Below are positions 1-10,679 of a stretch of 64,000 nt of DNA, in pieces. This DNA comes from Isoetes taiwanensis (Eukaryota > Streptophyta > Lycopodiopsida > Isoetales > Isoetaceae): the NCBI GenBank assembly GCA_021234155.1, contig JAJEKV010000014.1, positions 5,471,563 through 5,535,562 on the forward strand, given 5' to 3'. Numbering within the stretch: position 1 is the first letter of the stretch; each line of letters opens with the position of its first letter. Under the pieces are notes generated by a model. It was given only the letters and a program-made list of their open reading frames with translations, ran no database searches and had not been told where the DNA came from. The position numbers and the translations under genes are program-made.

Positions 1-1933
1 ATGGTTAGCAAGGTCACCCCAATTCATAAGACAGTGCACGGGGATGATTCGAACTACCGCATGATCATGGTGAGCCCATTACTTACGCAAAGCTTTTAGC
101 GGTGTGGTGGAGAAGAAGTTAACTTCGGGTGGTGAAGAAGGCGGTCTTGGTTGGCCGGCCGGGGTTTAATACCCACCACCCACAATCGACCATATATTCA
201 CTCTCGGAATCCTTATGGAAGCTACTTTCTTGCACGCGCGTGACTGTACTGCATTTACTTGGGATTTCAAGGCGGCATATGATACGGTCCCTGGGACTGT
301 TGTAGCATGCCCCACAGGGACTTACAAAATGTCATCTATAGACTCTATGATGGGATATATCTTTGCATTGCCCGCATCGGATCGAGCGAAGTTGCTAGCA
401 CCATAGGGGTTAAACAGGGATGTCCGTTATCTCCAACGCTCTTTGGTCTCTACATTGACAAGTTGGAGACTTGGATGCAAGAACATGGGCGGTGGCCCGC
501 CACTACCGTGAGGCATACATATAAGGCAATTGCTCTATGCGATGATGTAGACTTGCTATCCCATACAGCCGGTGAGTATGCGGCAAAGATTTGGGCGCTC
601 TTAGTGGGTTACGTGACACAACAGAATGACGGTGAACCCCGCGAGAAAACTAAGCTCCCGGCAGTCCTCTCCTCGCAAAGATGATATCCCGGATCTCTAT
701 TACGAGGACGCCGAGAGGTGGATGTTGTAAGGACCTTCAAGTATCACGGGAATCGACTTTTTAGCTAGCATGTTATGGGATGACTGTGTGGAAAGACGGG
801 TCAGCGGGGGATGGAAAGCCCTATATGCAATGCAGAATAGCTGCTACAGAATAGACCTATGTGACTGGGCATGTAGAGCACACCTATTCAGAGCACTCGT
901 TGAACCAGTATTGTTGTATGGGGTAGAGGTCCGGGGTCCAAAGAATTAGCAAGAACACCCAGGATAAGCTAGAGAGGGTGCAAAAGGCCTTCTTAACATA
1001 CGATCTAGGTATCAAGGACACGGTGCCTTATCGGATTTTGCTATATGAGACCTGGGTTACGCCCCTGCAACATTCCGCTATCTGCAGACATCTTGCATAT
1101 TTCCACAAGGTCACCAGCATGGATGCACAACGTCTTCCCCCGAGGGCTTTGTTATTGGCACAAGAGCCACAACGACTGAAGAGGGTATGGCAGGAGCACT
1201 GTCAGGGGTGGTTCGCAACGTGGTCTATAGACTACCAACAGATTGTGGCTATGCCTGATGCCCGGGGGCGGGGTTGCACACACGAATGAGCTTTGCCACC
1301 ACTGCGGGGATGCAGCCCACCGTGCAAAGCCTAAAACAGAGCACTACCACACGCATAAGTTAATCCAACACTGGAACATGGGCCCACACCAAGATTGCTT
1401 GAAAGCGATATATATCTATGAAGAAATGGAGAGCTATTGCCTCCGTGAGGACGGGGTCCCATCATCTCAGAATTGAAACAGGTCGTTGGACTACAGATGG
1501 AGGGCAGAGAATCCCCCCTGGCATGAGAGAATATGCGGTGTTGCCACATGCGACAAGAGAGGATGAGCACCATGCTCTGCAAGAGTGTCCCAAGATATAC
1601 GCATATCCGAGCAACACATGCTGACCTTAGATGCTCTGAGGCACCGCTGCATCAATTGCTGGCATCGCCAATGGTTGCACGTCTCGCATCCTACATTTTG
1701 CAAGTCTCTACCGTCAGAGAATCCCTTACAGGACAAGGGATCTGAGAGCCTACTACCAGGGTTTTTCCTCCCGTGTGGGGGTTTTTTCATCCCAGTAGTA
1801 GGGACACATTGTATAGTAGCATTTGTCTTTTTGGTGTGGTTTTATCTGTTTTGTGTACTGCATGTACCGTCTCATAGGTCAAGTTTGGCCTCCGCGGACG
1901 TTAAAATATACTTCCTTCCTTCCTTCCTTCCTT
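1..1933 (+). mobile_element. LINE (non-LTR retrotransposon), 3' part with reverse transcriptase and C-terminal zinc motif
   Basis: The plus strand carries the second half of a LINE ORF2 in several frames. Near position 60 a reading 'NYRMIMVSPL' matches the RT block 'NYRPI'. A 'FKAAYDTVP' block follows at about 268-290 (RT motif A). 'GVKQGCPLSPTLFGLYID' at about 407-460 is motif B. 'LCDDVDLLS' at about 535-560 replaces the usual YADD but keeps both aspartates. From about 1415 to 1600 a reading with 'RTGSHHLRIETGRW' and 'EDEHHALQECP' matches the C-terminal zf-RVT region. The ORF is broken many times, so this copy is dead. The 3' end is a TTCC microsatellite at 1911-1932 that abuts the neighbouring minus-strand gene relic. 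The 5' half lies outside the window. Related 3' ends occur at 11.6 and 13.1 kb. Confidence 0.85.
1911..1932 (+). repeat. TTCC microsatellite tail of the LINE
   Basis: About five TTCC units follow the motif GACGTTAAAATATAC. The same 3'-end motif with a shorter TTCC tail occurs near 12218-12243, and with a TTATC-like tail near 13735-13763. This LINE family therefore ends in a short tandem repeat rather than poly(A). Confidence 0.8.
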
Positions 1934-1935
1934 AA

Positions 1936-3464
1936 TGGTTTCATAGCTTTAGGCTCTCCCGTCGGCACCATTGGTTCACCTGCCACATCCTCTTTCCAAA
2001 TCAATATATCCTTATCTTCCGGTTTCCACACCGGATCTCCAGCCCTCATCTTGTATTGCATTATTGGCTTTCCATTCTTCACCCAAAACCTAAATTGCAA
2101 TGGAGCACTATGCCCAATAAGGTCTTCACGAGCATAACCCTCTATGGACTCTTTTCACTCGAGGACTTCTTGTATCAATGAACTCTCGAGCTTATCTAAC
2201 AAATCCACGCATATATTGCACTTTGAGAAGTTGTTATATTGCATTCTTTTGACATCTGAAAAATGCTTACTCCAAAGCTTGCTGAAGGCTGATTGTGAAA
2301 TCTTGTCCACACCCATTTCCTCTAGAAGATTATTGATCATTTGTAAAATCACTTTTTGTGTGAAATATGCAGGCAACATTCGAACTACTTTCCTGCATCC
2401 CTCTTCATCAACCGCACTTTTGTGAGGCATACTCTCGGCATGATAGTTAACAAATTTCTCGAATAAACTCTGAGCTGCAAGCACCCTGGGGGTTGTCCTC
2501 GCCTTTCCCCGATTACCATGCCAACCTATTTGAGGTCCCCTCTTTTGGTTCCGCCTTAATGGCCACCATGTAGAGGCTGAAATACCTACTATGGTTGTCA
2601 CTGCACTGCTACATATCCATTTTCCACCAATAGGAAATCCCCTGTTCCTGACATCAGGTGACAGCCCAAATGCATGTTTTATGATATTATAAATATAAGT
2701 TTTTCTAGCGTCATGAGTTTTCTCCTTGTAGATTGATCGGGATTCCACAAGTTCTTTCACTGTGAATCTACCAAAGCAGTTGTTGGGGCAGCCACAATCC
2801 CTCCCTCTGACGGCTTGCATGGTCTCTTCACTGCAGTTGTTAGTATCTTTCACAGTCCGCAGCTTTTCCTTCCTCTTCTTCCTCTTAAACAAGTTGTAGG
2901 CCCTTCTTTCTGGTATGGATACATCCAAAGGAGGTATGGAAGGAATGTCATTTTCATCCACCACCACATTATTTTCTCCAACACGCTCAATTCTTTGAAG
3001 CATCCCTTTTCCTATTATCTCAATGGAGTCCGCTGGCCAGAGCAACAAGGCTGGCAACTCTAAACCATTGTTGATATTATTGCAAGCATAGCAGTGTTTG
3101 TCCTTCAGCTCAACATTGAAGTTATGAAGCTGTATTGAGCAAAGGGACCCACAAAGTCATCACTAATAGCCTGTCCATTATAGCAGTGCATAGGATCCCA
3201 TAGTATAAGCACACCTTCACCAACAATTCCTCTATTGCACTGATGATGCAAAATCACTTTCTCATCCTTCCATGTTAATCTGGAAACTACTATTCTTCTT
3301 TCCTCATTAGCTCTAGCTGGGTTTTTAATATTTTCTGCATTAGCTTCAGGTGGGTGTTCATTCTTATTTGTATTAATCTCTTCCACATCCATGTAATCAG
3401 CATCATTCTTCTCTACTCGAGGTTCTTGGTCACAGGGTTCCCCCGCAGTAGCTTCATGAGAAAT
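1936..3464 (-). pseudogene. Transposase-like protein relic with cysteine-rich N-terminal module (locus 1)
   Basis: A minus-strand exon starts after an acceptor at 3465-3466 and reads through an acidic region, then 'KVILHHQCNRGIVGEG' and 'WDPMHCYNGQA'. A frameshift near 3140 leads to 'KDKHCYACNN' and then the main frame, 3057-2155. That frame holds a basic patch, the module 'RGRDCGCPNNCFGRFT' (about 2810-2765), 'GKWICSS', 'HGNRGKARTT' and 'FSKCNICVDLLDKL'. This order (cysteine module, HGN..G block, FSKC..C block) is how I remember a widespread family of eukaryotic transposon-derived proteins. I recognise the pattern but not a named superfamily. A TGA at 2157-2155, readable as CGA, interrupts the frame, which then continues to about 1936 where the LINE tail begins. 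The catalytic C-terminal half is missing, cut by the LINE. Confidence 0.6.
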
Positions 3465-3634
3465 CTGAAAATTAGAAGAAAGGTTGAGGAAAACATAGTA
3501 TTGTATGCAATAACAATAAATGAAATATCTATACAATGCCTACACCGCATTACGTGGGACAGCGCGCGACATGTATGGACCATAATTTTGAAAAATACAT
3601 AAGAAAGTTATATTAATTTACCAAATACAGATAT

Positions 3635-3651
3635 GTCGCGCTCGGCGCGAC
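3635..3651. repeat. GC palindrome GTCGCGC-TCG-GCGCGAC (locus 1, copy 1)
   Basis: Perfect 7-bp inverted arms around a 3-nt centre, in the roughly 315-bp gap between the minus-strand transposase-like relic and the plus-strand gene at 3780. It shares the core TCGCGC-N3-GCGCGA with copies at 6637, 6687 and 7994. Confidence 0.85.
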
Positions 3652-3779
3652 TCATACAAAAGTATCCCATTTGGACACGTCACCAGATATCCCATTTCAT
3701 AGCACATTTCCAATTTCGTATTTGTTGAATCAGTACAAATATCATTTCGCCATTTCAATCTCTGCAGTTTGTTTTCTCA

Positions 3780-4283
3780 ATGGGTTATGAAACCGGTTTG
3801 GTGCATGTCGATGCTACCAACCATGGACATGTGCAACGAGGCTTGGCCTTGAGCCTCACTAAAGCCCGGGATAGGGCACTCCATAGAGATATCCCAGAAG
3901 CAACACTGTTCCAGGATTTCTACAGGTTGATGAGGAAGTTCGACCATCTCCTCCCTGTCTCTGAGGAGAGAGATGGATGTGGAAGTATGGTGCAGCAAGT
4001 GGCAGGCTTAACAGAAGCCGAGTTTAATGTGCAGATTGCAGATATAGTCCTCCATGCAGCTGCAACTATTGGCATTAAATTTATTTTGAGCCATTTCCTA
4101 ATCCTGAAACCTGGACAAAAAGACTTGTTAGAGATTCTAAGGACCCACCATTCAGGAATGCTGGAGGCCAAAATGAACAGCCTCCCGATGAACACAAACC
4201 TGGATCCAGATAGACTAGATTACATTGTACAGAGGACAGTAATTATTGGTCCTGCACCACTGCTACCAGTCTTACCAGAATAG
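3780..4283 (+). CDS. Hypothetical protein, 167 aa, in locus 1
   Basis: An intact 167-codon frame starts at ATG 3780 and ends at TAG 4281-4283. A run with AATAAA-like signals (GGAATAAAAAATATTTT) lies just downstream at about 4315-4330. I do not recognise the protein. It is mostly helical in appearance, has no signal peptide or transmembrane segment, and ends in a proline-leucine tail (GPAPLLPVLPE). The segment 'VSEERDGCGSMVQQVAGLTEAEFNVQIADIVLHAA' region looks like a normal soluble domain. It lies between two minus-strand relics and upstream of the methyltransferase-like gene, so it may belong to the same mobile element. It has no frameshift or stop, unlike its neighbours. It could instead be one exon of a longer gene. 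Confidence 0.45.
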   Translation: MGYETGLVHVDATNHGHVQRGLALSLTKARDRALHRDIPEATLFQDFYRLMRKFDHLLPVSEERDGCGSMVQQVAGLTEAEFNVQIADIVLHAAATIGIKFILSHFLILKPGQKDLLEILRTHHSGMLEAKMNSLPMNTNLDPDRLDYIVQRTVIIGPAPLLPVLPE

Positions 4284-4412
4284 CTTTTATAAAGCTCAGT
4301 TGTATATATTTTTTGGAATAAAAAATATTTTTACTTTCACAATTGTTTTTTTTTAAGGACGAATGTCAACTGTGGTTAGGTTATTTTTAGTTTTTTGTTC
4401 TTCTCATGCTGG

Positions 4413-4435
4413 GCGCGAGTCTTTTCTTCTCGCGC
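4413..4435. repeat. GC inverted repeat GCGCGAG-N9-CTCGCGC
   Basis: Perfect 7-bp arms with a 9-nt pyrimidine-rich centre, downstream of the 3780-4283 gene. It is related in arm sequence to the TCGCGC-N3-GCGCGA palindromes of locus 1 but has a longer spacer. Confidence 0.7.
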
Positions 4436-4643
4436 TGAGTGCGAGAGATTAATATGTTCTATAAAATTCATTTCATAGTTAAATTTACTATACATATTAC
4501 ATTTAGTTAATTAACCCAAAAAGCTACTACAGAGTCACTTCAAATCAAGTTATTGCCTGGATGTAGGCGACTTTTTATTCAACAAGGAAAAACCATGGCA
4601 GTTACAAAAGAAGAGGACAATTCTTTCGCCAACCAGGCTCATC

Positions 4644-5413
4644 ATTGAGCAGGTGGTACGGTCACTCTCTTAACTTCATAAACACCATGCTCTGGAACCC
4701 ATACAAGGTGGATGACAACCTTATATGTATCAAGATAACTTCTAGCAGAGGCCATTGCAACTCCCTGCAACCAAGGATCGAGTTCCAAGCCCTCTGCCGG
4801 CATCTATAAATTTCAGAATAATTCATGGAGCAAATGATGGAATCCACATATTCTGAAGCCGGTGGCAAGGTAGATAGACAATTGTAATTAGAACAGGATG
4901 TGATCGGATTGCGGGACATGACTAATGCGCTGCCACTGAGAGGAACTCATATTTATAGCATGAGCAATACAGTAGCAGCATTATTGTGTAGACATACGAG
5001 TATGCATGTGAGTAGCACATGAATAGGTGACACGTGAAATATGTTACAGTAGCTACAGTAAAGAGTAATAGTGCTACAGTAAAATTTTTAGTACATACCT
5101 CTCTGAGTAGTGTTGTTGGCCAAGCCAAGAAACTCCCTACAGAGTCTACAAGTATTTCTGCTCCTGCATGTGGTCTTTGTAATGGATGAGTGACGGTAAA
5201 GCAGTATGTCAATCTAATTCTAATATAATCAGGTCCCAAGGGCACTCCATGGCATGCTGTAGTTGGTGACATGTTATCAACAATGCCTTTGTCAATGACA
5301 TCTTTCCTGTTTTCTGCTAACAAGAAGCATGCTTCTCCAATGGAAATTTTTATTTCTCCTGCTTGATTGCTCATTTTCTTGACCTGCAAAACTTTGTTAA
5401 TTAAGTTGCACAC
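4644..5413 (-). pseudogene. DUF8039-like transposon-associated protein, partial, two or more exons
   Basis: The minus-strand exon around 5370-5101 reads 'ISIGEACFLLAENRKDVIDKG', then 'TTACHGVPLGPDYIRIRL', then 'VDSVGSFLAWPTTLL'. The pair CHGVPL...FLAWPT..L is the signature I remember for DUF8039, found in plant proteins of CACTA and similar DNA transposons. A donor (AGAG/GTATGT) lies at about 5100 and an acceptor (CTCTCAG) at about 4937. The last exon most likely reads 'LQGVAMASARSYLDTYKVV' and 'VWVPEHGVYEVKRVTVPPAQ', ending at about 4644. In-frame stops between the acceptor and that block mean either another short intron or decay. The start is unclear: 5413 is only the first ATG of the open frame. 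It lies convergent with the 3780 gene and divergent from the methyltransferase-like gene at 6105. Confidence 0.5.
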
Positions 5414-6636
5414 AAGTCATGGCGCCTCAATCCACTCACTTGATAGAAGAACTACCTGAGATTCAGCAACCTGATCCAGCGCTTCAGCAAGCTTCCTTCT
5501 TGCTGACATTCCAAATTCGAATTAAAACACTGTAATGAAAACACAGGCGCATTAGAGAAACACAAATTCTATGATCCAATGCGAGGCCAAGAACACAAAA
5601 AATGGCGGGCATTTTTAAAATAGACGGCTAGTACAGGCCAATGATTGAAAAGTAGCTGGGGAAAGGGATATTCGCGGGCGGCAGGTTAAAAGATTTTAAA
5701 TTTTAAATTGCGGGCGGGATTAATTTTCTTGTTTTCCTAAACAATGATAAGGGTAGTACACGGTTTCAATGGCGGCCGTCTATTCATTAATTGTTTGTAC
5801 GACCCGTATAATAATCACATTTTTCAATTTCAATCTAATTTAAATCTCATTTTTTCATTCCTAATTTCTTCCAGAAGTTTTGTTTCGACCGCCTTCCGAA
5901 ACCAACACAATCTTCTTGAGCGATCTCTCAAGCGATCCAAATTTCTGTAACGCTACCTGCATTTCGAGCTATCCTATTTCATTTCCGGCCTGTTTACAAT
6001 AATTCCGACTCGATTTGAGCTTCTCGAGCTTCTAGAGGTTCATCCGAGCTTCTCGAGCTGCAACAAAGTTCAATTCCAGTTTTTAGAGCTTCAAGCACTT
6101 CGTTATGGCAACTAAAGGTTAGTATGTTCGAGTTCTTAATAGACGAGGAACTCTGTGACTCTATTTTTATTAGGTTTTAGAAACTTTCTACTTGTGTGCT
6201 TAACTTTATTAATAGATTTAGAAACTCTGAGACTCTTTGATTAACTCTGTCACTCTGCAACCTAGATTTGATTAAATTACTGTTACCCTGCATCTCTGCT
6301 ACTTACCTTGTATTTGTTTGCAGCCTAGTCTTTGTTTGATTATGTGTTCAGGGTTTTCTGCTTAGTCTTAAGTGAATATGCAATTCTCTGTGATTATAAT
6401 TCCTAGTATCTTAATCTTCAAATCAGAGACAGGGAAGCGGGTTACGCTTCCTTGTGCTATGATTTTCTTTCTTTATGAAGCATACTCTCTTTAATGTGTT
6501 CCTATGATTAAGCCATTTGCGTAAGAGTAAGGTTATCGAGGTCATAGTCGAGGTCAACCCTACACGAAGATGGTAAGAGAGACGCTACACGCGAGAAGTC
6601 ACATTCCATCTATCTTACCATCCTGGATCCTTCGAC

Positions 6637-6651
6637 TCGCGCTACGCGCGA
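6637..6651. repeat. Palindrome TCGCGC-TAC-GCGCGA (locus 1, copy 2)
   Basis: Perfect 6-bp arms around TAC, inside intron 1 of the methyltransferase-like relic. Confidence 0.85.
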
Positions 6652-6686
6652 ATCCTAAAAAATTGCTCTCAGAATTTATAGACTTG

Positions 6687-6701
6687 TCGCGCCATGCGCG
6701 A
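6687..6701. repeat. Palindrome TCGCGC-CAT-GCGCGA (locus 1, copy 3)
   Basis: Perfect 6-bp arms around CAT, inside the same intron, 36 bp after the previous copy. Confidence 0.85.
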
Positions 6702-7895
6702 GATGGTGGTCAACTTGCTTAACACATAAATACTTCAGCAATGTCTAACTTGATTATTTATTTTATAGCTTCCAAGAGAACACTAGTTACATCAGCTTCT
6801 GCACCATCAAAGAAACCCAGAAAGGACCCCAAGGTAGTACAAGAAGAGACTGAGGAGATATATCGAACTCTTGGCATAAAGCTAATTGATGACGGCAGAG
6901 TCATAACATGCGAGCTAAGTCAAGACTTGCCAGAGACAGTTTTTGTTGACGGGTCTGAATGGTATGTTACTGTGAGCAGGGCAGCCTCAAAGTATGACGT
7001 GGTCCTGCATTGAAGGGAGAACAAAGACGCGGCCTTCAAAAAAGTAGGGTTGATCCTTTCATGCGAGGAGCTTGATGACCACATCTATGTTTTCATAATA
7101 GAGAAGATCGTAAGAAGAATCTCAGCATTTCCAAATACAATGCATATATAGATGGATTCAGGCCAGATAAAACAGTAGACGGTGTTACAAAGTATGGCTG
7201 ACCCATTGAAGGCTCACACCATACAGTTCGTTCTGTATATGAAGGAGTATCTGCAGTCCGATGAAGTTTGCAGAATAAACCATCTTCAAGCTTCTACATA
7301 TCTGGTTTTGGTGGTAGTGGCGATGCACTTGAGTCAGAAACTTTGCCCCTAGTACCTTTGCCAAAGCCAGTGAAGGAAACGGATATTGAAAAGAAATCAA
7401 GGGTTGATGCTGTAGACAAGCTTATGAAATTCAAGGAATGGTATCCACTTGGTTTGGATGTCACAAAAAGGATAGCTATTGACAAGTTGATAAGATCTCC
7501 TAGAGCATCTTTCATATCTAGGATCTTTGACCCCAAACATGCCATGAGGATACAGAAGTCCATGGTTGAATATCCCACCATAGTACCAAATCCAGCTGAT
7601 GTTCTACCATGGGACTCAGTTAATGACAAGCCATACCCATGGAAGGCATGGGATGACCTAAGGAAGAGCGACACGGTGCGCTACATTGTCATTGACAGGA
7701 AGCACTCAGTTGAGGCAGGAAGGCACTTATAGAGAAAATGGATTAGATGCCAAGGAGTACAGGGAGCACTTCAGTTACAGGCAATGTCGAATCCTTAGTC
7801 ATTACACGCCTCAACTTGCACTGACTACAATAAGTGCAGACTTGAATACAACTGCAAGGGCGATACAATACAACTCGTAAGTGCCTTTGTTTCTT

Positions 7896-8020
7896 AAAAA
7901 GCTTAGCCGCGCGTACTGCAGACCAATATTGGGTTGCAGACTGCGAGACTGCAGACCAATGTTGGGCTGCAGACCCAACATTGGTCTGCAGTCTCGCGCG
8001 TAGCGCGACTAAGCTTTTTA
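7896..8020. repeat. Intronic inverted-repeat cluster with 23-bp perfect arms
   Basis: Within the intron 7877-8098 the 23 bp at 7944-7966 are exactly inverted at 7974-7996 with a 7-bp centre. One more base pair (7943/7997) extends the stem. A partial third copy of the arm lies at about 7915-7943. Outer flanks AAAAAGCTTAG (7896) and CTAAGCTTTTT (about 8009) extend the symmetry imperfectly. It could be a small fold-back or MITE relic, or a structured intron. Confidence 0.75.
7994..8008. repeat. Palindrome TCGCGC-GTA-GCGCGA (locus 1, copy 4)
   Basis: Perfect 6-bp arms around GTA at the right edge of the intronic inverted repeat. A fused version, TCGCGCGCGA, follows at 8040-8049. Confidence 0.85.
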
Positions 8021-9679
8021 CTTTCTCTCTTCGGCATGCTCGCGCGCGAAATGGAGATCTATATGGTACTAACTTATGGTTTTATATTCTTATCTCAGAC
8101 CATATCCCATGCAATTGAGGCAAGCTAGAAATCAATGGATTGAGCTTGGCCGACCAAGTTTAGAAAGAAGGAAGCAGGGGGAGAAGAAAGAAAACTCTTA
8201 CGAGGAAATGATTAAGATGATCAGCAAGGTCATCATACAAAAGAAGAAGGATGTTGCAGAGGAGGAAGAGGAAACTGGGCACTAAGAAGAAGAAGTCCAA
8301 GGAAGGCCCATCAGATTCCTACCACATAGTGTTCAGTCTTGATCATGTGTGGGACAAATGGAATGAGGTGTGGAATAAGTGGACAGCAGGAGAAAAAGCA
8401 GAAAAACCTGAGAAAGGATCCCTTGAAGATTTTACAGTTACAGACTTGAGGAGTGCACAGGGGTTAAGGGAAGAAGAAATTCTCAAGGTGCTCCAGTCTG
8501 TTATAGATGGACAAGTCTTTGTGAAGAAGGTCTCAAAAATCAAAGAGGTACCATCCATTCCAGAGACTTGCAAGTCCATGAAAGACCTCCGTGTCATGAG
8601 GGAGGCCATCTCAAAGGAGCTCTTTGAGATGTCTGGAATACAAAATCTATCTGAGCAAGGTATCTTGGACATGATGAAAATAACAGATGAAGACCTGCTC
8701 AGGTACTCGAAGTGGTCGCCTGGATTTATTCAAGCATATAAATCCAGGAACAAGGAAGCCCATCTACCATCAAAGGCCCGTGTGGAGCTGAGGTGCAGAG
8801 TCAGTGGGGACTTGGACATTCCTGAGACTGTATCAGAAACCTACATGGTGAAGTTCTGTCAGGGTTCTTTGGTTGTTGCCACCCAGACTATTCCAAAGAC
8901 AGCTTCATTGTTTATGGTGGACTGTCGAACATACCCTCAGGATATAGACTACTACATCTCTATGCTCTCAAATTGTCGCAAGCAAACCACCCAAGAGTAC
9001 ATCATACTTATGTCCCTGTCTGAACCTGCAGAGGAATATCCAAAGATCTTGCAGGCCACCACTCAGATAGAGGCCAATATGAGTGTGCGCCACGGGGTGC
9101 TGGTATGGCACGCCTGCTAAGAATAGTTATGTCACTCATGGCATAATAGTTTTCACTTACGTGATTATAAATAAAGTAGAGGATGCGGTTTACGAGGCAC
9201 ACAAGTATGGTCGCCAAAAGCTTCCTGAGCCGATACTCAGATTTGTAGAGAAAGAGAACTTGGATAATTACCTCTAGACCGATGAGCTTACCCCTAACCT
9301 GATCACTGAGGAATGTGAGAAGGAATTCAAGTACAAACAGGTTGGCCTCAAGGAAGGTGCAGTGAACAAGTACAGACTAAGCTCGAACTTGGCTTTCTAC
9401 CTTGTGGATACATTTGTGCCCAAGGGAGGCTTAGTCTGTGACTACTTTGTCAATGGTAGGGTTGGGCATGAAGCTCTAGCCAATGGCAGAAAAGTTCAAA
9501 GCTGGGTGGTCATTGAGCAGCAGAAAGAGTTTCTGGAGCTGTATTATCCTGATGTAGAGAAGCATCATCTGACATATCAAGGGAAGCAAGCACAGAGGGA
9601 GAATCGGCAAGGTCAAAACGATGCAAAGAGGGAGAGAAAGAAGAAGGAGGCAGAGCAAGAGTCTGAGGAGGAGGATTGC

Positions 9680-10500
9680 ACATCAAATTTAATTATCAAA
9701 ATACCCTTACACACCAAAATTAATCACTAAAATGGCATTACATACCAATTTTGATCAATCTACACGAAATTTAATTACCAAAATACCATATACATCAAAC
9801 TTAATTACCAAAATACCCCTACACAGTCTTGTTGTGGCACTTATAAGGAGCCAGTATCTCTTGTGGTTTTAGCGCATGATGGTGCTATTGGAGGCATGTT
9901 ACCACCAGCCACACGCAGACCTCTTAGGACGTCCAAAACCTAAACGCATGCGCACAGAAGAAGAAGAATACATAGAGAAGAGGAATATCTTTATGGAAGG
10001 TGTAATGGAAGAGACACAATGCATGCAGTTGTAAGGCTCCAATTCAGTGATGATTGTGACTTCTATAATCTCTTTGTTAAATTTAAACTTCTACTCTTGA
10101 GGCATTTAATATAGATTTAGGATAAGTATATAAGAGCATTTTGGTAATTAAGTTTGGTACGTAGGGGGTATTTTGGTAATTAAGTTTGATGTGTAGGGAT
10201 TTTTGTAATCATGTTTGGTATATAGGGGGTATTTTGATAATGAAGTTTGGTGTGTAGGCATTTTGGTGATTAGTTTGGTGTAGATTGATCAAAATTGTTA
10301 TGTAATGGCATTTTGGTAGTTAAGTCTGGTGTGTAGGGGTATTTTGGTAATTAAGTTTGGTATGCAAGGGCAAATTGGTAATTTGTTTGTATGTTAATTT
10401 TATACAGTGTATTTATTTGAGTCATGGGCATTTTGGTAATTTTGAAACTTAAGGGCAATTTGGTAGTTACATAAACTCATAGGGGTATTTTGGTACTAAT
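9680..10500. mobile_element. Fold-back element built of ~30-bp repeats in inverted orientation
   Basis: The left arm (about 9687-9830) is made of units like 'AAACTTAATTACCAAAATAC'. The right arm (about 10132-10390) carries the reverse complement, units like 'GTATTTTGGTAATTAAGTTT'. A unique marker, AATTTTGATCAATCTACAC at about 9751, reappears inverted at about 10283, which shows true inversion rather than chance AT-richness. Weaker units continue to about 10500. The centre (9831-10131) is unique sequence with no ORF. The left arm interrupts the C-terminal acidic tail (EQESEEED) of the methyltransferase-like relic. Confidence 0.75.
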
Positions 10501-10679
10501 AACTGAAGCATCTTATTGAGGTCATCCAACAATTGTGTTTTCCATTAAGAATAATTAATTCATTTCCAGATCCATCCTTCTTCCTTTTTTTTTCCAGAAT
10601 AAAGTGTGTTCGTATGAACAGATGTAGTAATCTTATATCTCTTCCAAATGCTCTTTCATTTGAGAATTTGATTTGCTCG

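Larger units (their letters stand above)
6105..9730 (+). pseudogene. ParB-like / degenerate amino-methyltransferase protein, copy 1 (decayed)
   Basis: Exon 1 is ATG 6105-6117, intron 6118-6768 (GTTAGT...TTATAG), a second intron is 7877-8098 (GTAAGT...TCTCAG). The reading 'RIFDPKHAMRIQKSMVEYP' (about 7525-7580) followed by 'YIVIDRKHSVEAGRHL' (about 7683-7730) resembles the ParB nuclease-fold pattern, in which a short helix precedes a 'DG.HR..A' motif. The C-terminal half, 8300-9676, parallels the methyltransferase part of the gene at 27813. 'SLFMVDCRTYPQD' (about 8905) sits where motif IV should be, and 'LVCDYFVNGRVGHEAL' (about 9435-9480) where motif I should be. Both are degenerate. Stops TGA 7011, TAG 7149, TAG 7176 and TAG 9275 all fit C-to-T change. 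Frame changes lie near 7260, 7730, 8280 and 9100. The 3' end runs into a fold-back repeat at about 9680. Confidence 0.65.
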
